Below, one piece after another: positions 16,083 to 23,797 of a stretch of 64,000 nucleotides of DNA. The position numbers and the translations under genes are program-made. The stretch is taken from positions 1-64,000 of the forward strand of contig NZ_AOPZ01000109.1 of NCBI RefSeq assembly GCF_000414115.1, given 5' to 3'. The notes under the pieces are model-generated. The model was not told the origin of the DNA and ran no database searches. It saw nothing but the letters and a program-made list of their open reading frames with translations. The stretch is from Streptomyces aurantiacus JA 4570. Its GTDB lineage: Bacteria > Actinomycetota > Actinomycetes > Streptomycetales > Streptomycetaceae. Position 1 is the stretch's first letter. Each line of letters starts with the position of its first letter.

Positions 16083-16885
16083 GGAAGCAGCCAATCGATC
16101 GGGCGCTGCTCGGCGAGGTGGAAGGCGCCGGTGGCCGGGGTCATGGAGTCGAGCGCGAAGGGCGGACCGCCGGAGGTCGACCACGCGTACCCGGACTTGG
16201 TGCCGGGCGACTTCTCGAGTTGTACGAGGACGGCCACGGGCGGCCCGTCCTTGGTGAACTGCCCCGCCAGTTCCTTGTCGCCGAGGAAACCGGTGATCTT
16301 CTGGCGGCTCTGCGCGGCCCGCCCGATCGCCTTCACGCGGCCGCGCAGCGTCCCGTACTCCTGGGTGGGCACGGACTGGACGGTGAGGTCCACGGCCGCG
16401 CCGACGGGTACGGTCGCCGCGCGGTCGGCGGGTACGTAGAGCGTCGCGAGAAGCGGGTCGTCGGTGCCCGCCACGCGCTCCAGGGTCGCGACGTCCGCGC
16501 CGGTCGTGACGACGGTGCCGATCCTGGCGACGAGCGCGGTCACGCGACCGGCGGCGATCGCGCGGACGACCTTGTCGCCTTGCTCCGTACGGACCTTGAG
16601 CACGGGAGCGTTCGCGGCGAGACGCTTGCCCTCCTCGGCCAGGACGCGGGTCACCTGACCCGTGACAGGGCTCTGCAGGACGTAACTGCCCTGGCCGTGC
16701 GTGAGGATTCCGGGTGCCCGGAGCGTCGAGGGGACCGAGCCGGTCACGGCCCAGACGCTCGAGGCAGCCATGACGACGAGGGTGACGGCGAGGACGAGCA
16801 GGCCCTGGGGGCGGGCGTAGCGCACCGGCAGGTCGAGTTCCTCGGGCGACTGCAGCTTGGACAGGGCCTGTTGGCGGAACTGCAC
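16079..16885 (-). CDS. HlyD-type secretion adaptor of NHLM bacteriocin system
   Basis: The 268-residue protein has one N-terminal membrane helix (about 28-50, GLLVLAVTLVVMAASSVWAV). A lipoyl-like hairpin region follows (GILTHGQGSYVLQSPVTGQVTRVLAEEGKRL), then beta-barrel segments such as DKVVRAIAAGRVTALVARIGTVVTTGADVATLE. This is the membrane-fusion-protein architecture of the NHLM secretion protein. GTG at 16885 has AGGGAAG upstream. It overlaps the C39 transporter gene and is separated from the precursor gene by a hairpin, consistent with lower expression than the precursor. In a Gram-positive cell it likely stabilises the transporter rather than spanning a periplasm. Confidence 0.88.
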   Translation of the reverse strand: MQFRQQALSKLQSPEELDLPVRYARPQGLLVLAVTLVVMAASSVWAVTGSVPSTLRAPGILTHGQGSYVLQSPVTGQVTRVLAEEGKRLAANAPVLKVRTEQGDKVVRAIAAGRVTALVARIGTVVTTGADVATLERVAGTDDPLLATLYVPADRAATVPVGAAVDLTVQSVPTQEYGTLRGRVKAIGRAAQSRQKITGFLGDKELAGQFTKDGPPVAVLVQLEKSPGTKSGYAWSTSGGPPFALDSMTPATGAFHLAEQRPIDWLLP

Positions 16886-16932
16886 GGAACGCTTCCCTTA
16901 CTGTGCCTGTGACGACGGCGCCGATGGCGTCC

Positions 16933-16965
16933 GTGAGCCCCGGAACCTGAGGCTCCGGGGCTCAC
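16933..16965 (-). terminator. attenuator hairpin between precursor and adaptor genes
   Basis: gtgagccccgga (16933-16944) and tccggggctcac (16954-16965) are perfect 12-bp arms around a 9-base loop. It lies in the 109-bp gap after the precursor stop and before the HlyD-type start. Partial termination here would give more precursor than exporter mRNA. Confidence 0.75.
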
Positions 16966-16994
16966 GAATCATGGCGTCTCGGTGAGCGAAAGGC

Positions 16995-17222
16995 TCAGAG
17001 ACCGGCGGTCAGGCCGGAGGCCAGGCCCGTGACGGCGCTGGTGTTCACGCCGGTGACGTTCTCGACGGTGCCGACGAGGCCGCCGACGACGCCCGAGACC
17101 GGGGCGATGGAGTCGACGGTGCCGGTGACGTTGCCCGCGACACCGGAGACGAGGCCGCCGGAGACGTTGTCGAGGTCGGCGTCGGAAATCTCGAGGGTCT
17201 CGACCTGGGGGGTGTTGTTCAT
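16995..17222 (-). CDS. double-glycine leader peptide, cysteine-free bacteriocin precursor
   Basis: The 75-residue peptide has leader residues 1-23 ending LEISDADLDNVSGG, a classic Gly-Gly leader (with hydrophobic residues at -4, -7 and -12) for C39 peptidases. The predicted core, residues 24-75, contains 11 Gly with many Val/Thr/Ser/Leu, no Cys, no basic residue, no aromatic residue and only two acidic ones. It reads as G-x-V/L repeats, as in SGVVGGLVGTVENVTG. I recall Streptomyces peptides of this type labelled type A2 lantipeptide, but with no Cys a lanthionine is impossible, and no LanM-like gene is nearby. ATG at 17222 has AGAAGGG upstream; a second ATG at 17243 would leave the Shine-Dalgarno inside the gene. 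Confidence 0.85.
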   Translation of the reverse strand: MNNTPQVETLEISDADLDNVSGGLVSGVAGNVTGTVDSIAPVSGVVGGLVGTVENVTGVNTSAVTGLASGLTAGL

Positions 17223-17712
17223 GGTGTGAGCTGCCCTTCTCATGAATGTTGCAAAGGTGTTTCCAACTCCGCGGAACTCGGGGTGCGAATTCCGCGTCGG
17301 CCAGGATCAAAGCACGTTCGCAGCTCGTACATCCAATCGGTGAAGTGGACGCCAGTCACGGCTGTGGCATCGAATCGCTGCTGCGTGCAGGCGGGTTCAC
17401 CGCGTGGCGGCAGCTTCTTCACAACATTCACAGAGGGAAATCAAGGGCGCGGAGCGACTCCCTCCAACAAATCGGACACGAGCCCGCCGAAAAGCACTTC
17501 CTGTGGCCCATGCACGGAAAATCGAGGGGGAGTGCGGGCCGAATAGCGTGACCAGGGTGCACATTCGATGTGCAGGTTCATTGAAGGCGTGCTCAATCGG
17601 GCCCAAGGGACATCGGGCCACCGGAGGACTGCTGGGGCGCGCCGTTCTCCGGGGCGCGGCACCGGGGTAGCGTCGGGTGACCTGGCGTCAACGTCCCCGA
17701 CGGGAGGGGAAG
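17223..17712. other. 490-bp intergenic region upstream of the precursor and PAP2 genes
   Basis: It is less GC-rich than the flanks and should hold the divergent promoters of the bacteriocin unit and the PAP2 gene. I could not fix a -35/-10 pair. A short inverted repeat at 17558-17574 is the clearest element. A 63-codon minus frame (17240-17431) has no Shine-Dalgarno and is not called. Confidence 0.6.
17558..17574. promoter_or_regulatory. short inverted repeat, possible operator
   Basis: tgcacat (17558-17564) and atgtgca (17568-17574) are perfect arms around tcg, in the intergenic region between the bacteriocin precursor and PAP2 genes. It could be a regulator binding site; nothing in the window identifies the regulator. 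Confidence 0.35.
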
Positions 17713-18435
17713 GTGCAGCGCATCTGCCGGAGGGTTCCCGCCGACCGGCCGGCACCCGCGGTGCTGCCCCCGGCGCCGCGCGCGTGGCTCGGGGTGGTCG
17801 CGGTCCTCGCCGCGCTGGTGGTCGTCGTGCTCGGGGTCCTGTACGCCGGCCACAGCGAGCCCGGCAGGGTGGACAGGTGGATCATCCGGCCGACGGCGGA
17901 CAGCGTGCGGCCGCCGTGGCGGCATGTCGCGCTGGCCACGGATTTCCTGGGGGAGCCCGCGGGCGCGGCGCTGCTGGTCGTGGCCGCCGTGACGGGCTGC
18001 CTGCTGCTCCGGCGTCCTCGCGCGGCGGTGCTCATCGTTGTCGGCGTCGCCATGACCGTCGGGACGGCGAGGCTGCTCAAGCACCTGGTGGGACGCACCA
18101 TCCACGGTGACGGCAACCTGTCCTACCCGAGCGGGCACACCGCCTTCGTCACCGCGCTCGCCCTCATGGTCGCGCTGCTCGCGACCGGCCGGTTCGGCCT
18201 CGGCAGGGCCGCCGGTACGTCACTCGTGCTCGCCGCGGCGCTGGTCGCGGGCGCCGCCATGGGCTGGGCGCAGGTCGCTCTCGGCGCGCACTACCCGACC
18301 GACGTCCTCGGCGGCTGGTGCACCGCGCTGGCGGTGATACCGGCGACCGCGTGGCTGGTCGACCGGATCGCCGACCGGACCGCCGGCCGCAGGGTCTCCC
18401 GGACGGCCGGCCTCGGTCGGCGGGAGCGCCGCTGA
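17713..18435 (+). CDS. PAP2-family membrane phosphatase
   Basis: The 240-residue integral membrane protein has about five hydrophobic helices and the three PAP2 signature motifs: K-x-x-x-G-R (LLKHLVGRT), PSGHTAFVTAL with the catalytic His, and GAHYPTDVLGG with the second catalytic His and Asp. The family dephosphorylates lipid phosphates such as undecaprenyl pyrophosphate or phosphatidic acid outside the membrane. GTG at 17713 follows gggaggggaa closely. It is convergent with the polysaccharide gene run, ending 7 bp from it. A role recycling the lipid carrier for that polysaccharide is possible but only inferred from proximity. Confidence 0.9.
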   Translation: MQRICRRVPADRPAPAVLPPAPRAWLGVVAVLAALVVVVLGVLYAGHSEPGRVDRWIIRPTADSVRPPWRHVALATDFLGEPAGAALLVVAAVTGCLLLRRPRAAVLIVVGVAMTVGTARLLKHLVGRTIHGDGNLSYPSGHTAFVTALALMVALLATGRFGLGRAAGTSLVLAAALVAGAAMGWAQVALGAHYPTDVLGGWCTALAVIPATAWLVDRIADRTAGRRVSRTAGLGRRERR

Positions 18436-18442
18436 CGTCACG

Positions 18443-19768
18443 TCACGCCAGGCGGCGGAACACCGGCTTCACCGGCCGCCCGGCCAGCCAGGGGGTGGGG
18501 TCCCCGGCGTCCAGCGCCTTCCGGTACACCGCGCATGCCTGGGCCACCACGTCGACGGTGCGGTCGATGTCGGCGTCGTCGAGCGCGCTGCTCACCACGA
18601 ACGACGGGGCAAGCACCCCGCCCGCGAGGAGTTGGCGCAGGAACAGGGTGCGGTACTCCTGCGACGGCTGCCGGTTCTCGTCGAGGGTGGCGAAGACCAG
18701 GTTGCTGGCCCGGCCCCGGACGACGACGTGGCCGCCGACGCCCATGCCGGCCGCGGCCTCGCGGACACCGGCGGCCAACCGCTCGCCGAGGGCGTGCAGT
18801 CGCGCGGTGACGCCCTCCTCGACGTAGGTGGTCTGCACGGCCATCGCGGCTGCCAGGGAGTGCGTTTCGCCGCCGTGCGTGGTGGACAGCAGGAACACCC
18901 GCTCGCCGGAGTGCCGCAGCCCGCCCCGCTCCATCAGCTCGCGGCGCCCGGCGAGCGCGGACACGGCGAACCCGTTGCCCAGCGCCTTGCCGAACGTGGA
19001 GAGGTCGGGGACGACGCCGTAAAGGCCCTGGGCGCCCGCCTCGGACCAGCGGAAGCCGGTGATCATCTCGTCGAAGATCAGCACGCAGCCGTGCCGGTCG
19101 GCCAGCTCGCGCAGGCCCGCGAGGTATCCGAGCGGGGGCTCGGTGTGGCCGGCGGGTTCGAGGATCAGGCAGGCGACCTCGTCCCGGTACCGGGTGAGCA
19201 GCTCCTCCGTGGCGGCCAGGTCTCCGTAGGGGAAGGCCACGGTGAGCTCGTTGGTCGCCGCCGGAATGCCCGCGGACATCGGCGTGGTGCCGATGAACCA
19301 GTCGTCGACGGAGAAGAACGGCTGATCCCCGCAGATGGCCACGCGCGGGCGCCCGGTGACGGCGCGGGCGAGGCGCACCGCGGCGGTGGTGACGTCGGAG
19401 CCGTTCTTCGCGAACTTCACCATCTCGGCGGTCGGCACCGTGGCCAGGAAGCGTTCCGCGGCCTCGACCTCGATGAACGACGGCCGCACGAAGTTGCTGC
19501 CCCGGTCGAGTTCGTGCCGTACGGCTTCGAGGACACGGGGGTGGGCGTGGCCGAGGCTGACCGACCGCAGCCCGGAGCCGTACTCGATGTAGCGGTTGCC
19601 GTCGACGTCCCACACATGGGCGCCGCGGCCGTGGCTGATGACCGGGGCCAGGTTCTCGGGGTACTGGTCGTCGCCCTTGGCGTAGGTGTGCGCACCGCCG
19701 GGGACCAGGGCGTGCAGCCGCTCGTTGGCCGCGCGCGACCGGGGCAGGGAGAACTCTTCGTTGTCCAC
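18443..19768 (-). CDS. HemL-like class III aminotransferase
   Basis: The 441-residue PLP enzyme resembles glutamate-1-semialdehyde 2,1-aminomutase: VPGGAHTYAKGDDQYP at the N-terminus, LIFDEMITGFRW with the PLP-contacting Asp, and DLSTFGKALGNGF with the Schiff-base Lys. As the last gene of a polysaccharide operon, and not next to haem genes, it more probably transaminates a sugar or a carbonyl substituent. GTG at 19768 lies 7 bp after the epimerase stop, with GAAAGAGAG as weak Shine-Dalgarno. Confidence 0.88.
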   Translation of the reverse strand: MDNEEFSLPRSRAANERLHALVPGGAHTYAKGDDQYPENLAPVISHGRGAHVWDVDGNRYIEYGSGLRSVSLGHAHPRVLEAVRHELDRGSNFVRPSFIEVEAAERFLATVPTAEMVKFAKNGSDVTTAAVRLARAVTGRPRVAICGDQPFFSVDDWFIGTTPMSAGIPAATNELTVAFPYGDLAATEELLTRYRDEVACLILEPAGHTEPPLGYLAGLRELADRHGCVLIFDEMITGFRWSEAGAQGLYGVVPDLSTFGKALGNGFAVSALAGRRELMERGGLRHSGERVFLLSTTHGGETHSLAAAMAVQTTYVEEGVTARLHALGERLAAGVREAAAGMGVGGHVVVRGRASNLVFATLDENRQPSQEYRTLFLRQLLAGGVLAPSFVVSSALDDADIDRTVDVVAQACAVYRKALDAGDPTPWLAGRPVKPVFRRLA

Positions 19769-19775
19769 GGTGGGT

Positions 19776-20327
19776 TCAGCTCTCTTTCCGCTTCAGGACC
19801 TCGGCGAGGCTCGGCGCCTCCCGGTCCCGCTGGGACATCGATGTGACCGGCAGCGGCCAGGGAATGGCGAGCTCCGGGTCGTCGAAGGCGATCGTCACGT
19901 CCTCGGCCGGATCGTGCGGGCGGTCGATCCGGTACGAGGTGTCGGCGGTCTCCGTCAGCGCCTGGAAGCCGTGCGCGCACCCTGCCGGTATGTACAGGGT
20001 CACCTGCGTCTCACCGGACAGCTCGAAGGTGGCCACGTGGCGGTACGTCGGTGAGTCCGGCCTCAAGTCCACGACAACATCGAAGATCTTCCCGTACGAG
20101 CACCGCACCAGCTTGGCCTCGCCCGCGCCGGAGCGCAGGTGCAGGCCGCGCAGCACGCCCCGCACCGAGCGGGACACACTGTCCTGGATGAAGGCGTACG
20201 GGTCGAGGCCCACCGAGCGGACCACGTCGGCGTCGAAGGTGCGGCAGAAGAAGCCGCGCTCGTCGGCGTACGGCGTGGGCTCGAAGAGGTGGGCGCCGGT
20301 GATCTCCGGCACTTCGGTCGCTTTCAT
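19776..20327 (-). CDS. rmlC: dTDP-4-dehydrorhamnose 3,5-epimerase (RmlC family)
   Basis: The 183-residue cupin protein has the RmlC hallmarks: PYADERGFFCRTFDAD, QDSVSRSVRGVLRGLHLRSG (with the catalytic His), VVVDLRPDSPTY and IPAGCAHGFQAL. It epimerises C3 and/or C5 of a 4-keto-6-deoxy nucleotide sugar. Start ATG 20327 overlaps the pyruvyltransferase stop by 4 bp. Without RmlA, RmlB or RmlD in the window, the substrate could be a CDP- or dTDP-sugar, and the enzyme may be a 3- or 5-monoepimerase. Confidence 0.9.
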   Translation of the reverse strand: MKATEVPEITGAHLFEPTPYADERGFFCRTFDADVVRSVGLDPYAFIQDSVSRSVRGVLRGLHLRSGAGEAKLVRCSYGKIFDVVVDLRPDSPTYRHVATFELSGETQVTLYIPAGCAHGFQALTETADTSYRIDRPHDPAEDVTIAFDDPELAIPWPLPVTSMSQRDREAPSLAEVLKRKES

Positions 20328-21520
20328 CCGGTCTCCTGCGGGGCTTTCGAGGGGAACAGGGCCGTGGTCAACGCGCCGAAATGGCGGGCGAGTTGGTGTG
20401 CGGCGGCCTCGTTGCGTTCGGTGAGGGTCCTGCGCAGCTCCGCGGCGTGCTTCTCCAGGGAACGGAACTGATCGAGCAGGCGGTCGGCGTCGACCTCGCG
20501 GGCCGGGTGGCAGTACGCGCCGAGGCCCATCAGCTCCATGAGCGCGTCGCTCTTCGCCGCGTAGCTGAGGGCGAGGGTCGGGGTGCCGGCCTGCAGCGCG
20601 CAGACCAGATTGTGGTAGCGGGTGGCCACGACGGCGTCGGCGGCCGCCGTCTCCTTCATCAGGTCGGCGAGGGAGGCCGCTTCGGCGGCGGTGACCAGCG
20701 GCGAGTCCACCGCGGCGAGGATCGCCTCGACCACCGGCGCGTCGCACGCGTCGCCGGTGAGCAGCCGGACCCTCCTGCCGTCCTCGACCAGCGCGCGCAC
20801 GAAGGCGGTCGTCCCCGCGAGGTAGCGGCGGTGGATCTCCTCGGCCCTGGCACGGTCGTCGTTGCCGCCGTGGAAGTCCATGACGCCGACGCAGACCGTT
20901 CCCGACGACTCGGCGGCCGGCGGTGCGGGCAGGGCGAACGCGAGGTCCGGGTGGACCTCGTCGCGCGCGGTGTCCACGCCCATCGCCCGCATCGCGTCAC
21001 GGGAGAGGGTGTCCCGGTACGAGCGGTGGGCGGCGAGCCGCGCCGACCAGCGCACCAGGGCCCGGGTCGGCCGGTCGGTGATCGGGGCGGCGCCGACCCC
21101 GACCAGCGCGACGGGCGTGCGCAGCAGTCGGCCGCTCGCGCAGAGCAGGAACAGCGAGTACGGGAAGCCCCAGGGCCGCAGCGGCAGCGTGGCCTCCAGG
21201 ACGCCCATGCCCGGCACGATCACCACGTCGTGCCGCCGCACCCAGGCGGCGGTGCGGAACGCGTCGACGAGTTTGCCCAGTCCCTTCGCCGCGATCGCGC
21301 CCGCACGTGACGCGGTCCGGTACTCCCCGCGGTACCAGTGCAGCCGCGTCGCGGGGATTCCGTACCGGGCGGTGACGACCTCGGGTCCGCCGCACAGCGC
21401 GTCCACGACCGCCTTCGGGTGCTCGGCGCGGAGGTACCCGAGCACGGCTTCGAGCGACCCGTCGTTGCCGAGGTTGCCGGAGCCGAGCAGGCCGAACACC
21501 CCCACCCGCGCCGGAGTCAC
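20324..21520 (-). CDS. polysaccharide pyruvyltransferase family protein
   Basis: The 398-residue protein begins VGVFGLLGSGNLGNDGSLEAVLGYL, the GT-B-like N-terminal motif of the pyruvyltransferase family (PF04230). It has VALVGVGAAPI in the middle and VVATRYHNLVCALQAGTPTLALSY in the C-terminal half, with the conserved R-Y/F-H. Members add a pyruvate ketal from phosphoenolpyruvate to sugars in surface polymers. It overlaps the RmlC gene (ATGA) and the glycosyltransferase upstream, so it acts on the polymer made by this cluster. Confidence 0.88.
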   Translation of the reverse strand: MTPARVGVFGLLGSGNLGNDGSLEAVLGYLRAEHPKAVVDALCGGPEVVTARYGIPATRLHWYRGEYRTASRAGAIAAKGLGKLVDAFRTAAWVRRHDVVIVPGMGVLEATLPLRPWGFPYSLFLLCASGRLLRTPVALVGVGAAPITDRPTRALVRWSARLAAHRSYRDTLSRDAMRAMGVDTARDEVHPDLAFALPAPPAAESSGTVCVGVMDFHGGNDDRARAEEIHRRYLAGTTAFVRALVEDGRRVRLLTGDACDAPVVEAILAAVDSPLVTAAEAASLADLMKETAAADAVVATRYHNLVCALQAGTPTLALSYAAKSDALMELMGLGAYCHPAREVDADRLLDQFRSLEKHAAELRRTLTERNEAAAHQLARHFGALTTALFPSKAPQETG

Positions 21521-22473
21521 GGCTGCCTCCCCGCACGGCCTTCACGGCCCGCGACGAGGGCGTCGACGGAGACCGCGAGCCCCGCCGGGTCGACCGGCGC
21601 GCGGTCCTCGACCCGCTCGCCCGTGCCCGGCCGGGCACGACTGGTCATCCACGCGGCCAGGTGCCCGTAGCACGCGCGCCGGTCGGCCGCGGACAGCGGC
21701 GCCCGCCGGATGGCCGACGCGAAGCCCCAGACGTACTCGGCGAGCAGCCGGGGCGTCGGGTGCAGCGGGCCCGCCCGGCGCGGGTCCAGGTTGACGCACC
21801 GGGAGCGCTTGGACGGGTTCGCCCGCTCGGCGCGGGTGGGGTGGTCGCGGCGGAAGTACAGCAGCTCCGGCACCTGGTGGAAGGGCCCGTGCAGGACGAT
21901 CTCGGCGACGAACGTGCGGTCCGCGTGGTGGTAGCTGTCGTGCGGCTTCACCCGGCGCAGCACGTCGGCCCGCATCACCCCGTAGAAGTCGTCGCCACCG
22001 GGCTCGAACAGCAGGCTGCGGAAGCGCTCCGGCGCGCGCGGCGAGTCGGTGGCGAGCCCGTACTCGTACGGCACCTTCACCTGCCCTTCGCCGTCGATGA
22101 CCGCCTGGCCGGAGTGCGCGAGGACCACGTCCGGCCACTCGTCCAGCGCGTCGACGCAGCGCCGCAGCAGGTCGCGGGCGTACAGGTCGTCGTGCGAGGC
22201 CCACTTGAACAGCTCGCCGCGGCACTCGGTGAACACGTAGTTGTGGTTCGGCGCGGCGCCGATGTTCCGGGCTAGGCGGATGTACCGGATGCGCGCGTCC
22301 TTCCCGGCGTACCGGCGGCAGATGTCCTGGGTCCCGTCGGTCGAGGCGTTGTCCGAGATGACCAGCTCGAAGTCCTCGTAGGTCTGGCCGAGCAGGGCGT
22401 CGAGCGCCTCGGCGAGGTACTCCTCGCCGTTGTACACGGGCAGGCCGATGCTCAGCCGGGGTTGGGCGGTCAT
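21517..22473 (-). CDS. glycosyltransferase family 2
   Basis: The 318-residue protein starts LSIGLPVYNGEEYLAEALDALLGQTYEDFELVISDNASTDGT, the GT-A nucleotide-sugar binding fold of GT2, with the metal-binding D-x-D-like region in FKWASHDDLYARD (about residue 92). The C-terminal part is variable and ends without membrane helices. It transfers one sugar to the lipid-linked repeat unit on the cytoplasmic side. ATG at 22473 overlaps the corrected end of the flippase gene by 4 bp. Confidence 0.92.
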   Translation of the reverse strand: MTAQPRLSIGLPVYNGEEYLAEALDALLGQTYEDFELVISDNASTDGTQDICRRYAGKDARIRYIRLARNIGAAPNHNYVFTECRGELFKWASHDDLYARDLLRRCVDALDEWPDVVLAHSGQAVIDGEGQVKVPYEYGLATDSPRAPERFRSLLFEPGGDDFYGVMRADVLRRVKPHDSYHHADRTFVAEIVLHGPFHQVPELLYFRRDHPTRAERANPSKRSRCVNLDPRRAGPLHPTPRLLAEYVWGFASAIRRAPLSAADRRACYGHLAAWMTSRARPGTGERVEDRAPVDPAGLAVSVDALVAGREGRAGRQP

Positions 22474-23796
22474 GACGTCCTCACTTCAGGGATGGGGTTC
22501 TCGTGGTGCTCGCGCAGGGCGGACCGCAGTTGCAGCCACCACACGGCCGAGCTGAGGATGGTCGCGGCGGCGACGCCCCAGGCCGAGCCGACCGTGCCGC
22601 CCATGGCCGCCCCGCCGAGCCCGCCCGCCGACCCCGCCGCCGACGTAGCAGGTGGAGGCGAACAGCTGGCAGCGCAGGCTGCGCCGGGCCGCGGCGAGGG
22701 CGCGCAGGCCGACCGCCGCGCCGACGCCGAGGCTGGCGCCCGCGACGCCGAGCGTGGCCGGGACGATGAGCTCCGAGGCGGAGCCCCAGACGTCGCCGAG
22801 CACGAGTTCACCGGCCCGGTCCGGCACGAGGAGCAGCGCCGCGCCCCAGAGCAGCGCGGCGGCGGCCTGCCCGCCGCCGAGCAGGAGGCAGAACACGCGC
22901 AGCCGGTGCGGGGCCCGCCGCAGCACCCGTGCCGCCTCCGCGACGGTGACCAGCGAGAGCCCCATCAGCACGGCCAGGAACGGGCCGAGCAGGAGCTCGG
23001 CGCCCCGGACCACGCCCACCGCGCTGACGCCGACGATCAATCCGAGTCCGTACGCCCGCAGTTGGGCGGCGCCGCTGACGCCGACGTTCTCGACGAGGTA
23101 CCGGTAGCCGAGGTCGCGGTGCTCGCGAACCCACTCGCGCGCTCCGGTCAGCCGGGGCCGGATGCCGGACTGGAGGCAGCCGTACCCGGCGGCCACCGCG
23201 GCGGCCGCGCCCCAGGCGAGCACGAAGGCGGCCACGCTGCCCACGCGGGCCGCGAGCACCATGGCGGGGACGAGCGCGACGCCCCCCAGGACGTCGTTGA
23301 CGAACGCCTTCCGCCCGGTGCCGGCGGCGAAGAACGAGAACCGCCAGGCGTCCTGCAGCAGCAGCGCCGGGAGTACGACGCCGAGGCCCGCGAAAGCGGA
23401 CCCCACTCGGCTGCCGAGACTCAGTCCGACCACCAGACACACCGCGCCGACGGCGGTACCGACGCCGAGCGCGGTGCCCGACGACCGGGCGGCCGCCGCC
23501 CGCCAGGACGCGACCGGCACGCCGCTGAAGCGCACCACGAGCGGGTCGGTGGCAAGGCCGCGGGAGACGCTGAGCACGACGCCGTAGGTCACCCACGCCA
23601 GGCTGAACACGCCGAACGCGGCAAGGCCAAGGGAGCGGGCCACGTAGATCCCCACCGCGAAGTTGGTCATGCTGCAGACCGCCTGGTCGGCAAGGCCCCA
23701 GGACAGCCGCCCCGCCATGGCCCGCTTGGCGGTGCGCCGGGCGGCGGGCCCGGCCGGATCCGCGGTCGTCGTCTTCTCCCCCTCGGCGGTCATCAC
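22470..23796 (-). CDS. Wzx-like polysaccharide flippase, apparent one-base frameshift near the 3' end
   Basis: The product is an integral membrane protein with about 12 hydrophobic helices, typical of the MATE/MVF-type polysaccharide flippase (Wzx) family: LADQAVCSMTNFAVGIYVARSLGLAAFGVFSLAW opens the first pair. As read, the frame changes after STCYVGGG into Arg/Gly-rich nonsense that stops at 22486. Removing one C from the cccc run at 22632-22635 restores GGSAGGLGGAAMGGTVGSAW, one more hydrophobic helix (AAATILSSAVWWL), and a stop at 22470 that overlaps the next gene by 4 bp like its neighbours. The corrected protein has 441 residues. Sequencing error and a true mutation are both possible. 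It would flip the lipid-linked repeat unit. Confidence 0.8.
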
Positions 23797-23797
23797 G

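Noticed and set aside
16995..17222. Lanthipeptide precursor
   Set aside because: The core has no Cys and no LanM/LanB/LanC-like gene is nearby, so lanthionine rings cannot form.
17240..17431. 63-codon minus frame upstream of the bacteriocin precursor
   Set aside because: No Shine-Dalgarno before its ATG and no similarity recognised; left as intergenic.
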